Positions 53,686-63,158 of a stretch of DNA of 64,000 nt are shown here, piece after piece; within the stretch, counting starts at the first letter, position 1; every line of letters begins with the position of its first letter. Origin of the DNA: Sphingomonas sp. SORGH_AS_0879 (GTDB lineage: Bacteria; Pseudomonadota; Alphaproteobacteria; Sphingomonadales; Sphingomonadaceae); the NCBI RefSeq assembly GCF_030819175.1, contig NZ_JAUTBJ010000002.1, positions 878,001 through 942,000 of the forward strand. The letters are read 5' to 3'. Under the pieces are notes generated by a model. The model made no database searches. It was not told the DNA's origin and saw nothing but the letters and a program-made list of their open reading frames with translations. The position numbers were made by a program, and so were the translations under genes.

Positions 53686-56114
53686 ATCACGTTCCAGATT
53701 TCCTCGGCATATTGCCGGATGGTGCGATCGGAGGAGAACCATCCGACTTTCGCGACATTGTGGATGGCCGAGGTCGCCCAGCCCGCCTGGTCCTGCCAGC
53801 GGGTGTCGACCTGACGCTGTGCGGCGGCATAGGCGTCGAAGTCGGCGGCGACCATGAACCAGTCGCCATCGTACAGCCCGCCCATCAGCCCGGCATAACG
53901 GCCGGGATCGTCGGGCGAGAACACGCCCGAGGCGATGGCGGAGACGGCCTGGCGCAGTTCCGGACTGTTCTCGATCGCCTCGCGCGGGTTATAGCCGTCG
54001 CGGCGCTTGGCCGCGACCTCGTCGGCGGTCAGGCCGAAGATGACGATGTGATCGTCACCGACATGCTCCTTGATTTCGACATTGGCACCGTCGAGCGTGC
54101 CGATGGTCAGCGCGCCGTTCAGCGCGAACTTCATGTTGCCGGTGCCCGACGCTTCCATGCCCGCGGTCGAAATCTGTTCCGACAGGTCGGCGGCGGGAAT
54201 GATCTTCTCCGCCAGGCTGACATTGTAGTTGGGGATGAAGCCGACCTTCAGCAGATGGCCGACGCTGGGGTCCGAATTGACCCGGCGGGCGACGTCATTG
54301 GCCAGTTTGATGACCAGCTTGGCATTGTGATAGCTCGACGCCGCTTTCCCCGCGAACAGCTTGACGCGCGGGGTCCAGTCGCGTTCGGGATGGCTGCGAA
54401 TCTGGTCGTAGAGCGCCACCGTCTCGATGATGTTGAGCAACTGGCGCTTATATTCGTGGATGCGTTTGATCTGGACGTCGAACAGCGCATCGGGGTCCAC
54501 GCGCAGCCCGCTCGATTCCCGGAGATAATTTGCCAGCCCCACTTTGTTGGAACGTTTGATTCCGAGGAAGCGTTCCCGGAAATTCGCGTCCTGTGCGAAT
54601 TCCGTGAGCGCTATCAGCCTCTCGGCGTCGTCTTCGAAGCCAGGGCCGATCGCCTCGCGGATCAGAGCGGTGAGTTGCGGATTGCATTGCTGCAACCAGC
54701 GGCGCGGGGTGATGCCGTTGGTCTTGTTGTTGATCCGCGTCGGATAAAGGCGATGGAGGTCGGCGAAGACGGTCTGCTTCATCAATTCGGTGTGTAGCGC
54801 GGCGACACCGTTGACGCTGTGGCTGCCCGCAAAGGCCAGGTTCGCCATGCGCACCCGCCGCTCGCCGCCCTCGTCGATCAGGCTGATCGCGGCGATGGCG
54901 CGGTCGTCGATCCCCTCGACCGCGCGGGCCTCGCGCAGCAGCTTGGCGTTGATCGCGTAGATCAGCTGCATGTGTCGCGGCAGCAACCGCTCGAACAGGT
55001 GCAGCGGCCAGCTTTCCAGCGCCTCGGGCAGCAGCGTGTGATTGGTATAGCCGAAGGTGCGCCGCGTGATGTCCCACGCCTCGTCGAAGCCCAGATCGTG
55101 CTGATCGACCAGCAGCCGCATCAACTCCGCCACCGAGACGGCGGGGTGGGTGTCGTTGAGCTGGATCGCCGCCTTGTCGGGCAGGGTGCGGATATCGTGG
55201 AAATACTGAATATGCCGCCGGACGATGTCCTGGAGCGAGGCGGAGGAGAAGAAATATTCCTGTCGCAGCCGCAGTTCCTGACCCGCTGGCGAACTGTCGG
55301 AAGGATAGAGGACGCGGACCAGCGTCTCCGCCGCCATCTGCCCGGCCAAGGCGCCGGTATAGTCGCCTGCGTTGAACCGATCGAGCCGGATCGGGTCGAT
55401 CGCCTGCGCGGTCCATAGGCGTAGCGTGTTGACCCGCTTGCCGCGCCAGCCGACCACGGGGGTATCGACGGCGATGGCCTCGATCGCCTCGGCGGGCTTC
55501 CAGTGGACCGCACCCGTCTCGGTCCCGATCACCTCGCCGCCGAAGCCGACGAAATAGGCGCTCTCGCGCCGCTCGAATTCCCAGGGGTTGCCATGGCTCA
55601 GCCAGGTTTCGGGGAGTTCCACCTGCCAGCCGTCATCGATCCGCTGGCGGAACATGCCGTTCACATAGCGGATGCCATAGCCGTAAGCGGGCAGGTCGAG
55701 GCTGGCGAGGCTCTCCATGAAACAGGCCGCCAGCCGCCCCAGGCCGCCATTGCCCAGTGCCGCGTCGGGTTCGATCTCCTCCAGCGCGGCCAGATCGACG
55801 CCCAGCGTCTGGAGCGCGCCCGCCACCTGCGCCATCACGCCCAGATTGGACAGCGCGTCGCGCAGCAGCCGCCCGATCAGGAACTCCAGGCTGAGATAAT
55901 AGACCCGCTTGGCCCCCGCCGCATGGGCTTCGCGGGTCGAGGCCATCCAGCGTTCGATGATGTCGTTGCGGACGGTCAGGATGGTCGCGGCCAGCCAGTC
56001 GTGCGGCCGCGCATTGGCGGCATCCTTGCCGATCCGGTGCACCAATGTGTCGACGATCGCGTCGGCCAGCGGTCCGGTGTCGTCGACATGCAGGGTGGTG
56101 ATGGTGGTCGTCAT
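53682..56114 (-). CDS. glgP: Glycogen phosphorylase
   Basis: An 810-residue PLP enzyme that releases glucose-1-phosphate from glycogen. RVYYLSLEFLIGRLL near 80-94, ALGNGGLGRLAACFMES near 125-141 and the PLP lysine in EASGTGNMKFALNGAL (near 660) identify it; TLDGANVEIKEHVG follows directly. ATG 56114 (MTTTITTLHVDD) is the family-like start; the frame extends a little further without support. It is the first gene of the glg operon, so the promoter should lie in the 91-base gap 56115-56205. No allosteric feature can be read with confidence. Confidence 0.96.
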   Translation of the reverse strand: MTTTITTLHVDDTGPLADAIVDTLVHRIGKDAANARPHDWLAATILTVRNDIIERWMASTREAHAAGAKRVYYLSLEFLIGRLLRDALSNLGVMAQVAGALQTLGVDLAALEEIEPDAALGNGGLGRLAACFMESLASLDLPAYGYGIRYVNGMFRQRIDDGWQVELPETWLSHGNPWEFERRESAYFVGFGGEVIGTETGAVHWKPAEAIEAIAVDTPVVGWRGKRVNTLRLWTAQAIDPIRLDRFNAGDYTGALAGQMAAETLVRVLYPSDSSPAGQELRLRQEYFFSSASLQDIVRRHIQYFHDIRTLPDKAAIQLNDTHPAVSVAELMRLLVDQHDLGFDEAWDITRRTFGYTNHTLLPEALESWPLHLFERLLPRHMQLIYAINAKLLREARAVEGIDDRAIAAISLIDEGGERRVRMANLAFAGSHSVNGVAALHTELMKQTVFADLHRLYPTRINNKTNGITPRRWLQQCNPQLTALIREAIGPGFEDDAERLIALTEFAQDANFRERFLGIKRSNKVGLANYLRESSGLRVDPDALFDVQIKRIHEYKRQLLNIIETVALYDQIRSHPERDWTPRVKLFAGKAASSYHNAKLVIKLANDVARRVNSDPSVGHLLKVGFIPNYNVSLAEKIIPAADLSEQISTAGMEASGTGNMKFALNGALTIGTLDGANVEIKEHVGDDHIVIFGLTADEVAAKRRDGYNPREAIENSPELRQAVSAIASGVFSPDDPGRYAGLMGGLYDGDWFMVAADFDAYAAAQRQVDTRWQDQAGWATSAIHNVAKVGWFSSDRTIRQYAEEIWNVM

Positions 56115-56205
56115 TGATTCGGGCGTCCCTGTCGGTCCAGTCCCGCCCAGCTTAGCTGCGCTACAAGTGAAGTCACGCGGCATTCCCTCGCAACTGCGAA
56201 AGAGA

Positions 56206-57516
56206 TCAGCCCGTCGTCAGCCCCCACAACAGGGTCAGGTTCAGGGCGATGATGATCGCCGCAATGATCCAGGCCAGGATGCGCAGCCAGACCGGGCTGG
56301 CGAAGGGCCCCATCATCCCCCTGTCCGCCGTGAAGCGGACCAGCGGCACCACCGCGAAGGGGAGTTGCAGGCTGAGGATCACCTGGCTGAGCACCAGCAG
56401 CCTGGTCGCGCCCGTCTGTCCGCTCGCGCCCACGACCAGCACGGCGGGAATGATCGCCAGCCCGCGCGTGATGAGCCGCCGCAGCCAGGGGGCGAGCCGC
56501 AGGTCGAGGAAGCCCTCCATCACGATCTGCCCGGCCAGCGTCCCCGTCACCGTCGAATTCTGGCCCGAGGCGAGCAGCGCCACGCCGAACACCACGCTCG
56601 CCGCGCCCGCGCCGAGCATCGGGGCGAGCAGGCGGTACGCCTGGTCGATCTCCGCCACATCGGTCCGCCCCGCGACGTGGAAGGTGGCCGCCGCGACGAT
56701 CAGGATCGCGGCGTTGATGAAGAAGGCGAAGAACAGCGCCACCGTGCTGTCGATCGTCGCCATGTTGATGGCGTCGCGCTTGCCCTCGGGCGTGAGGCCA
56801 TAGGCGCGGGTCTGCACCACCGAGGAGTGGAGGTAGAGATTATGCGGCATCACCGTCGCGCCGAGAATGCCGATCGCGATGTAGAGCATCGCCGGGTCGG
56901 TCACGATGCGGGTGGAGGGAATGAAACCCGCCATCACCGACCCCGGATCGGGGCGCGAGGCGATCAACTCGTAGAGGAAGCAGCCGCCGATGATGAGGAG
57001 GAGCGCGATGATGAACGCCTCCACCTTGCGGAACCCGTAACGCTGGAGCGCGAGGATCAGGAAGACGTCGAGGCCGGTGATCAGCACGCCCCAGACCAGC
57101 GGCAGGTCGAACAGCAATTGCAGCGCGATGGCTGTGCCCAGCACCTCGGCCAGATCGCAGGCGATGATCGCGATCTCGCAGAGTAGCCACAGGATGCGCG
57201 AGACGGGCTTGGAGTAAGCCGCGCGGCATGCCTGCGCCAGGTCCAGCCCGGCGGCGATGCCCAGCCGCGCCGACAGCGCCTGAAGGATCATCGCCATGAT
57301 GTTCGACAAGAGGATGACCGAGAGGAGGGCATAGCCATAGGCCGATCCGCCCGCGATATCGGTCGCCCAGTTGCCCGGATCCATATAGCCGACCGCGACT
57401 AGATAGCCCGGCCCGGCAAAGGCGAACAACCGTCGCAGGAAGGAGGCTCCCTCCGGGATGGCGATCGAACGATGGCTTTCGGCAAGCGAGCGGGTGGCGG
57501 GCGTGGCTACGGTCAT
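56206..57516 (-). CDS. mntH: Nramp-family divalent metal transporter, MntH
   Basis: A 436-residue inner-membrane transporter for Mn(II) and other divalent metals, driven by protons, with about eleven helices. The metal-site motif [11 protein letters not shown] in the first helix and the second motif [15 protein letters not shown] in helix 6 are intact, including the aspartate, asparagine and methionine that bind metal. [20 protein letters not shown] is also conserved. ATG 57516 is chosen; a TTG at 57546 is less likely. It is oriented like the glg operon but 91 bases separate them, and no metal regulator or riboswitch is recognised upstream, where repeats lie. Confidence 0.93.
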   Translation of the reverse strand: MTVATPATRSLAESHRSIAIPEGASFLRRLFAFAGPGYLVAVGYMDPGNWATDIAGGSAYGYALLSVILLSNIMAMILQALSARLGIAAGLDLAQACRAAYSKPVSRILWLLCEIAIIACDLAEVLGTAIALQLLFDLPLVWGVLITGLDVFLILALQRYGFRKVEAFIIALLLIIGGCFLYELIASRPDPGSVMAGFIPSTRIVTDPAMLYIAIGILGATVMPHNLYLHSSVVQTRAYGLTPEGKRDAINMATIDSTVALFFAFFINAAILIVAAATFHVAGRTDVAEIDQAYRLLAPMLGAGAASVVFGVALLASGQNSTVTGTLAGQIVMEGFLDLRLAPWLRRLITRGLAIIPAVLVVGASGQTGATRLLVLSQVILSLQLPFAVVPLVRFTADRGMMGPFASPVWLRILAWIIAAIIIALNLTLLWGLTTG

Positions 57517-57587
57517 CGACCTTGAGATGTGACGGAAATGCGCCAACGCGACAACCCGGCAAAGCGTTGCGGCAGATCAAGCCGGGG

Positions 57588-57667
57588 TCGTCATCCCGGC
57601 ACGGGCCGGAATCTCTTCGATAGGTGGTTACGGTCGCTAAAGGCCCCAGCCTGCGCTGGGGCGACGG
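57588..57667. repeat. REPIN-like inverted pair, CCCAGC/GCTGGG family
   Basis: The left arm near 57588-57612 is degenerate (TCATCCCGGCACGGGCCGGA). The right arm 57642-57667 has the CCCCAGCCTGCGCTGGGG core and ends GCGACGG as at 19931. About 29 bases lie between. Upstream of mntH. Confidence 0.75.
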
Positions 57668-57691
57668 TATAGAGCGCCCCCCTTCTCCTGT

Positions 57692-57783
57692 AGGGGATCG
57701 TTGCGAAACCTATCGCGCCATCCCGGCCTTCGCCGGGGTGGCGGACAGGGGGAACGGAAGGGTGACTTTCGCAACGATCCCCT
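57692..57783. repeat. Inverted repeat enclosing a CCCCGGC palindrome
   Basis: AGGGGATCGTTGCGAAA (57692-57708) recurs perfectly inverted at 57767-57783. Between them is TCCCGGCCTTCGCCGGGG (57721-57738), the core of the GIY-YIG cassette arm. It looks like one element containing a piece of another. With the pair at 57588 it fills the 312-base gap between mntH and ubiA, which shows no gene. Confidence 0.7.
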
Positions 57784-57828
57784 GAAGGGGAGGGGCTATC
57801 CCCAGGGACCACCCCATGTCGTCATGGT

Positions 57829-58737
57829 CTAGCCCGCGCTGCCTACCACCGCACAGGCCAGCGCCATCAGCAGCCCGGCGAACCGGTTCGACCGGAACCG
57901 GTGCAGTGCGCCCGCGCCGTCGTCGGGCTGCAACGTCGCAACCTGCCAGGCCAGATGCACCGCGACCGGCACCAGCGCGGCGACCGCCAGCGGATCGGGC
58001 CGCACCAGCCAGATCGCGCCCGACCAGCACAGCACCGCCGCGACATAGAAGGTCCCCACACCCGGCTTCACATAGGCCCCCATGCGCAATGCCGAGGAAC
58101 GGACCCCGATCAGCGCATCGTCCTCGCGGTCCTGAAGCGCATAGATGGTGTCGTATCCGATCACCCAGGCGATGGACCCGGCATAGAGCAGCCAGAGCGG
58201 CGTCGAGAGTTCCCCGGCCACCTCCGCCCAGCCGACCAGTGCCGCCCAACTGAACACCATGCCCAGCCACGCCTGCGGCCACCAGGTGATCCGCTTCATG
58301 AAGGGATAGGCGGCGACCGGCGCCAGGCTGGCCACCGCGACGATCGCGGCGAGGGGCCGCAACTGCACCAGCACGACCAGCCCGATCAGGCACAGCACGC
58401 CCAGCCAGATCGCCGCCAGCTTCACCGACACAAGCCCCGAAGGGATCGGCCGCGCTCGCGTCCGCGCCACCTTGGCATCCAGATCGCGATCGACGATGTC
58501 GTTGAAGACGCAGCCCGCGCCCCGCATCGCGATCGACCCAAGCAGGAACCACGGCACCAGCGGCCAACGCTGCGGCAGTCCGCCCGCCAGCGCGATCGCC
58601 CAGACGCCGGGCCAGAAGAGCAACCACCAGCCGATCGGCCGGTCGAACCTGGCCAGCAATGCGAGCCCCCGCCACCGGGGCGGCAGCCGCCCGACCAGCC
58701 CCTTATGCTCGCTATCGGGTACGATCTCGATGGTCAT
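57829..58737 (-). CDS. ubiA: 4-hydroxybenzoate polyprenyltransferase
   Basis: A 302-residue inner-membrane prenyltransferase that attaches the isoprenoid tail to 4-hydroxybenzoate in ubiquinone synthesis. The first Asp-rich motif is NDIVDRDLDAKVARTRARP near 90-108 and the second is GYDTIYALQDREDD near 205-218; both bind the prenyl diphosphate through magnesium. About eight helices are visible. RFDRPIGWWLLFWPG is the usual opening of the first helix. ATG 58737 is chosen; the frame continues upstream without family similarity. It supplies the quinone used by Sdh and Cyo. Confidence 0.95.
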   Translation of the reverse strand: MTIEIVPDSEHKGLVGRLPPRWRGLALLARFDRPIGWWLLFWPGVWAIALAGGLPQRWPLVPWFLLGSIAMRGAGCVFNDIVDRDLDAKVARTRARPIPSGLVSVKLAAIWLGVLCLIGLVVLVQLRPLAAIVAVASLAPVAAYPFMKRITWWPQAWLGMVFSWAALVGWAEVAGELSTPLWLLYAGSIAWVIGYDTIYALQDREDDALIGVRSSALRMGAYVKPGVGTFYVAAVLCWSGAIWLVRPDPLAVAALVPVAVHLAWQVATLQPDDGAGALHRFRSNRFAGLLMALACAVVGSAG

Positions 58738-58824
58738 GCTCCCGCGCCTATGGACGTCCCCCGTGGCGCGCAAGTGCGTTCGCACCTATCTTCACGCCGT
58801 GACCTCCTGTCCCGTCTCCATCCC

Positions 58825-58968
58825 ATGATCGGCCTGTCGGTCGCGGTCGGCCGTTTCGTCGAGGCGCTGTTCTGGGCGATCCTGCGTGTGGCGGGGATGG
58901 TCGGCGGGCTGGTGCTGCTCGCGGCGCTGGGGCTGATGATCCTCTGGTGGCTGATCCGGCGGCGTTAG
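58825..58968 (+). CDS. Possible 47-residue single-pass membrane protein
   Basis: ATG 58825 opens a short frame with a hydrophobic helix (VAGMVGGLVLLAALGLMILWW) and an IRRR end, a plausible positive-inside anchor. No ribosome site is visible, and its stop overlaps the stop of the converging glycosyltransferase gene by four bases. It could be a real small membrane protein or a chance frame; it is listed because it fills the gap beside ubiA and looks membrane-like. Confidence 0.35.
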   Translation: MIGLSVAVGRFVEALFWAILRVAGMVGGLVLLAALGLMILWWLIRRR

Positions 58969-59978
58969 GCGGCCAGCATCGCCAGTTGCGATCGAATCAC
59001 GTCCAGATTGTGCTGCGCCAGATGGCTGCCGCGACCGGCGACGCTGCCCTCCAGTTGCGGACGCTCGCCGATGGCGAGGCAACGTTCCCAGGCGCCCTCG
59101 GCCAGCGGCAGCCAGTGGTCGAGCGCGCGGGCCGGTTCGGCCAGCGCCAGGTCGAGCAACAGGTCGCCCAATATGAAGAAATAATCGGGTGACTCCGGCC
59201 AGTTGGCAAACTCGCCGTCCGCCAGTGCCAGGGCCTCGTCCGGCCGTCCGGCCTTGGCCAGGAATGGGATGGCGGTGATGACCAGTTCGTGCCGCCAGTT
59301 CGCGGTCGGCGCGGTGGCCGCCAGCGCGCGGGCGTAATAGTCGCAGCCGGCGGGGATATCGCCGCGCATCTGCGAATCCTTGCCCAACTGGTAAAGGAGA
59401 TAGGCGTCGTCGGGGCGTTCGGCGAAATCCTCGAGCAGCAACTGGTGGTTGCGGTCCTTCTTCCGCTCGATCTGCGCGGCGCGATAGCCATCATGCCCGA
59501 TGTCGAGCGCGATCCGGTGGCGGGGCAGGGGAGAGGCGATCTGTTCGTGGACGCGCCCTTCGTAGAAGACGCCGCGCGGCACCAGCCGCGTTACCCAGCT
59601 TCGCGACGCCGTGTCCGCCCCTTCCGCCTCGTTATGGATGCACGGGCACCCCAGCCGATCGGGCGCGGCGGCGCACCATTGGCGAATGATCGCGCCGCCG
59701 CCCGCGATCCACTCATCGGCATCGAGGATCAGGTTCCAATCCGCATCGGCCAGCATCAGCGCATGGTTGCGGGCGACCGCGAAACTGTCGGGCCAGTCGA
59801 GATGATGGACCTCCGCCCCCAGCCCCTCCGCGATGGCGACGGTATCGTCGGTCGATCCGGTGTCGAGCACGACCATCCGGTCGACCCAGGGCGCCACGCT
59901 GGTCAGGCAGCGGGCGATGCTGCGCGCTTCGTCGCGGACGATCAGCACGGCGGCGATGTCGGTCGTGGTCCGTGCCAT
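58965..59978 (-). CDS. Family 2 glycosyltransferase with C-terminal TPR-like region
   Basis: A 337-residue protein. The GT-A domain (about 1-200) opens IAAVLIVRDEARSIARCL, with DTGSTDDT near 40-47 and the metal-binding LILDADEW near 83-90; ARNHAL is also conserved. The C-terminal part has alternating helices (DDAYLLYQLGKDSQMRGDI, YARALAATAP, ALADGEFANWPESPDYFFILGDLLL) like TPR repeats. Such GT2-TPR proteins glycosylate peptides, proteins or envelope sugars; the substrate is unknown. No other sugar genes are nearby. Confidence 0.85.
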   Translation of the reverse strand: MARTTTDIAAVLIVRDEARSIARCLTSVAPWVDRMVVLDTGSTDDTVAIAEGLGAEVHHLDWPDSFAVARNHALMLADADWNLILDADEWIAGGGAIIRQWCAAAPDRLGCPCIHNEAEGADTASRSWVTRLVPRGVFYEGRVHEQIASPLPRHRIALDIGHDGYRAAQIERKKDRNHQLLLEDFAERPDDAYLLYQLGKDSQMRGDIPAGCDYYARALAATAPTANWRHELVITAIPFLAKAGRPDEALALADGEFANWPESPDYFFILGDLLLDLALAEPARALDHWLPLAEGAWERCLAIGERPQLEGSVAGRGSHLAQHNLDVIRSQLAMLAA

Positions 59979-60065
59979 GGGCGCGACTTTCCCTCTCGGC
60001 CATGGCCGGATGCGATGGCGTCGCGCCGTTAAAGCGCATCGGGGTAAGGAAAGTCTGAACGCGCC

Positions 60066-60821
60066 CTATTTCGCCAGCCGTCCATCCTCGAGCGCCGCCA
60101 TGTCGAACGGGAAGAGCAGGTCGGGGTCGGGCAGTTTGACGTCCGTCGCGATCTCGGGTGGGGCGATGCGGTGGAGGATGTGGCGGATGATCGCGATCCG
60201 CGCGTCCTTCTTGTCGTCGGCACGGACGATATGCCACGGCGCGAAGGGGGTGTGGGTGCGGGTCAGCATCGTGTCGCGCGCCGCCGAATAGTCCGCCCAT
60301 TTGGCCTGCGCGACCTTGTCCATGTCGGACACCTTCAGCGCCTTCAGCGGATCGGTGCGCCGCGCCTCCAGCCGTTTCTCCTGTTCGTCCTTGGAGATGT
60401 CGAGCCAGATCTTGACCAGCTTGATGCCGCTTTCGACCAGCATCCGTTCGAAATCGGGGGCGTCGCGGAGGAACGCCTCCTGCTCGGTGGCGGTGGAGAA
60501 GCCCATCACCACCTCCACGCCCGCGCGGTTGTACCAGCTTCGGTTGAAGATCACGATCTCGCCCGCCGCAGGCAGATGGGTGGCGTAGCGCTGGAAATAC
60601 CATTGCGTCCGCTCGCGATCGGATGGCTTGGGCAAAGCGACGATGCGGGTGGCGCGGACCGAGAGATGCTCGGTGATTCGCTTGATCGTCCCGTCCTTGC
60701 CCGCCCCGTCGCGCCCTTCCAGCACGATGACGACGCGTTCGTCGGTGTCCGCCATCGCCATCTGGGTGCGGACCAGCGCCAGTTGGAGTGCTTCCAGTTC
60801 CTCGTGATAGTGTTTCGCCAT
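60066..60821 (-). CDS. ppk2: Polyphosphate kinase 2 family protein
   Basis: A 251-residue P-loop kinase that moves phosphate between polyphosphate and nucleotides. Walker A is EGRDGAGKDG at about 35-44; the conserved FNRSWYNRAGVE near 112-123 contains the Walker B region and lid residues, and EEFLRDAPDFER-like and RRTDPLK blocks follow. AAGGAGGTGA lies just before the ATG at 60821, a near-perfect ribosome site, unusual in this window. PPK2 proteins may prefer ADP, GDP or AMP; I cannot tell which. Monocistronic by layout. Confidence 0.93.
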   Translation of the reverse strand: MAKHYHEELEALQLALVRTQMAMADTDERVVIVLEGRDGAGKDGTIKRITEHLSVRATRIVALPKPSDRERTQWYFQRYATHLPAAGEIVIFNRSWYNRAGVEVVMGFSTATEQEAFLRDAPDFERMLVESGIKLVKIWLDISKDEQEKRLEARRTDPLKALKVSDMDKVAQAKWADYSAARDTMLTRTHTPFAPWHIVRADDKKDARIAIIRHILHRIAPPEIATDVKLPDPDLLFPFDMAALEDGRLAK

Positions 60822-60897
60822 CGTCACCTCCTTGGGGGAAGAAACACCCGAAACCGCAAAAGTGGCAAGCGCCGCGCGACCCGTGTAAGCGAAGCCG

Positions 60898-61642
60898 ATG
60901 CCCGCTACCCCCGCCTGGCCGCCCCAATCCACGCCCCGCCTGTTCGTCGAGCACATGCTGGCCGAGGGACCGATCCGCATCGACGGCCCCGCCGCGCATT
61001 ATCTGGTGTCGGTGATGCGCACCCGGGTCGGCGATCCGGTCAAGCTGTTCGACGACCCGCACCGGGGAATGGCTGGGCGTCGCGGCGTCGGTCGGCAAGC
61101 GTGACCTGACACTCGATGTGACCGAGCGGCTTCGCGAGCGCGAGGCGGTGCCCGACCTGTGGCTATGCGCCGCGCCGCTGAAGAAGGGGCGGGTCGACTG
61201 GCTGGCGGAAAAGGCGTGCGAACTCGGCGTCGCGCGGCTGGTGCCGGTCGTCACCCGCCGCACCGTGGTCGACAAGCCCAATACCGAGCGTCTGCGCGCG
61301 CACATGATCGAGGCGGCCGAGCAATGCGGCCGTACCGCCCTGCCGGAAGTGGCCGAACCGGTGAAACTGCCCGCGCTGCTCCGCGACTGGCCGGAGGGGC
61401 GGGCGCTGTTCTTCGCCGACGAGACCGGGGGCGTCCCCGCGCTGGAGGCGATGCGCGCGCATAAAGGTCCGGCGGCGATCCTGATCGGGCCGGAGGGCGG
61501 CTTCGACGCTGAGGAGCGCGAGGCGATTCGGGCGCACCCGTCCGCCATCGGCATCGGCCTGGGCCCGCGCATCCTGCGCGCCGATACGGCGGCGGCGGCG
61601 GCGGTGTCGCTATGGATGGCGGCGGCGGGCGACTGGTGTTGA
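60898..61642 (+). pseudogene. rsmE: 16S rRNA m3U1498 methyltransferase, frameshifted
   Basis: The first part, from ATG 60898, reads TPRLFVEHMLAEGPIRIDG and VMRTRVGDPVKLFDDPHRG, the N-terminal domain of RsmE, then runs into out-of-frame residues and a TGA at 61102. The rest continues in the next frame: EWLGVAASVGKRDLTLDV, APLKKGRVDWLAEKACELGV, then the SPOUT knot with ILIGPEGGFDAEE and GLGPRILRADTAA, ending at 61642. The switch lies at the GGGG run 61064-61067; one extra base or two missing bases explain it. It could be a true mutation, a sequencing error, or programmed shifting. It sits before gshA, the usual alphaproteobacterial order. Confidence 0.88.
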
Positions 61643-61687
61643 TTCACCCTATGGCGTCGCCGCGCGCGCCCGCGTAAGGCGCGGTTC

Positions 61688-63061
61688 ATGAGCACCAAGA
61701 CCGCGAGCACCGCCAAGGGCGCCATCATCGAGTCCCGCGACCAGTTGATCGCCAGCTTCGCACGCGGGGAAAAGCCCCGCGACCGCTGGCGGATCGGAAC
61801 CGAGCATGAGAAATTCGTCTATGCGCTGGGCGACCATCATGCGCCCTCCTATGACGAGGCCTCGGGCATTCGCGCGCTGCTTGGCGAGTTGGAGCAATAT
61901 GGCTGGGAGCCGGTGCTGGAGGGCGGCAACGTCATCGCACTGAACGGTGCGGACGGCTCGATCAGCCTGGAGCCCGCCGGCCAGTTCGAACTGTCCGGCG
62001 CGCCGCTCGACAATCTGCACCAGACCTGTGCCGAGACGGGTCGCCATCTGCAACAGGTGAAGGCGGCGGGCGAGAAGCTGGGCCTGGGCTTCCTCGGTCT
62101 CGGCATGTGGCCCGACAAGACCCGCGCCGAACTGCCGATCATGCCCAAGGGCCGCTATGCGATCATGCTGCGCCACATGCCGCGCGTCGGCTCACTGGGG
62201 CTCGACATGATGCTGCGCACCTCGACCATCCAGGTGAATCTGGATTATGCGTCCGAGGCCGACATGGTGAAGAAGTTCCGGGTCGGCCTGGCGCTCCAGC
62301 CGCTGGCGACCGCTTTGTTCGCCAACTCGCCCTTCACGGAAGGCAAGCCTAACGGCATGCTATCCTTCCGCAGCCATATCTGGTCGGACACCGACCCCGC
62401 GCGCACCGGCATGCTGCCCTTCGTGTTCGAGGACGGGTTCGGTTACGAGCGCTATGCCGACTATGCGCTCGATGTGCCGATGTATTTCGTCTATCGCGAC
62501 GGCAAGTATATCGACGCGGCGGGCCTGTCGTTCCGTGACTTCCTGAAGGGCGAGCTGTCGGTCCTGCCGGGCGAGTTGCCGACGATCGAGGACTGGAACG
62601 ACCATCTGTCGACCGCCTTTCCCGAGGTGCGGCTCAAGACCTTCCTGGAGATGCGCGGCGCCGATGGTGGCCCGTGGAACCGCATCTGCGCGCTGCCCGC
62701 GCTCTGGGTCGGGCTGCTCTATGACGACGCGGCGCTGGATGCGGCCTGGGATCTGGTCAAGGGCTGGTCGCTGACCGAGCGGCAGGCGCTGCGGGACGCG
62801 GTGCCCGAACTGGCGCTCGACGCGCCGCTGCCGGGTGGCGGGCGGTTGCGCGATATCGCGGGCGAGGTGCTCGACATCGCCCATGCGGGGCTTGCCGCAC
62901 GTGGGCGGCTGAACGGGGCGGGGGATAACGAAACCGGCTTCCTCGACCCGCTGCGCGAGATCGTCCGCTCGGGCAAGGTGCCCGCGCAAGGGTTGCTCGA
63001 TCGGTATAACGGCGAATGGGGTGCGGATATTGCGCGGGTCTACGGGGAAGCGAGCTTCTGA
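61688..63061 (+). CDS. gshA: Glutamate-cysteine ligase, plant/alphaproteobacterial type
   Basis: A 457-residue ATP-dependent ligase for the first step of glutathione synthesis. RIGTEHEKFVY near 35-45, LEGGNVIAL, SLEPAGQFELSGAPLDNLHQT near 97-117, TSTIQVNLDYASEADM and LFANSPFTEGKPNG are the conserved blocks of this class, which differs from the E. coli enzyme. A redox disulfide controls plant members; I cannot assign it here. It follows the rsmE frame by 45 bases. Confidence 0.94.
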   Translation: MSTKTASTAKGAIIESRDQLIASFARGEKPRDRWRIGTEHEKFVYALGDHHAPSYDEASGIRALLGELEQYGWEPVLEGGNVIALNGADGSISLEPAGQFELSGAPLDNLHQTCAETGRHLQQVKAAGEKLGLGFLGLGMWPDKTRAELPIMPKGRYAIMLRHMPRVGSLGLDMMLRTSTIQVNLDYASEADMVKKFRVGLALQPLATALFANSPFTEGKPNGMLSFRSHIWSDTDPARTGMLPFVFEDGFGYERYADYALDVPMYFVYRDGKYIDAAGLSFRDFLKGELSVLPGELPTIEDWNDHLSTAFPEVRLKTFLEMRGADGGPWNRICALPALWVGLLYDDAALDAAWDLVKGWSLTERQALRDAVPELALDAPLPGGGRLRDIAGEVLDIAHAGLAARGRLNGAGDNETGFLDPLREIVRSGKVPAQGLLDRYNGEWGADIARVYGEASF

Positions 63062-63073
63062 GGTTTTCCCGTA

Positions 63074-63150
63074 GGCTTCGACTTCGCTCAGCCTGAACGG
63101 ATGTTGAATTAATCCCCCACCGCCGTTCAGCCTGAGCGAAGTCGAAGGCC
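63074..63150. repeat. REPIN-like inverted pair, TTCGACTTCGCTCAGG family
   Basis: Arms at 63074-63100 and 63123-63150 are inverted copies with one or two mismatches; each reads close to TTCGACTTCGCTCAGSCTGA. The spacer is 22 bases. It lies between the converging gshA and methyltransferase-like genes, as the 19852 pair does between MscS and otsA. Confidence 0.85.
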
Positions 63151-63158
63151 AAGGGCCG

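Noticed and set aside
59713..61728. A 671-residue minus-strand frame spanning the end of rsmE to the glycosyltransferase
   Set aside because: It crosses ppk2 and rsmE in the wrong frame and has no motif; the short genes are well supported.
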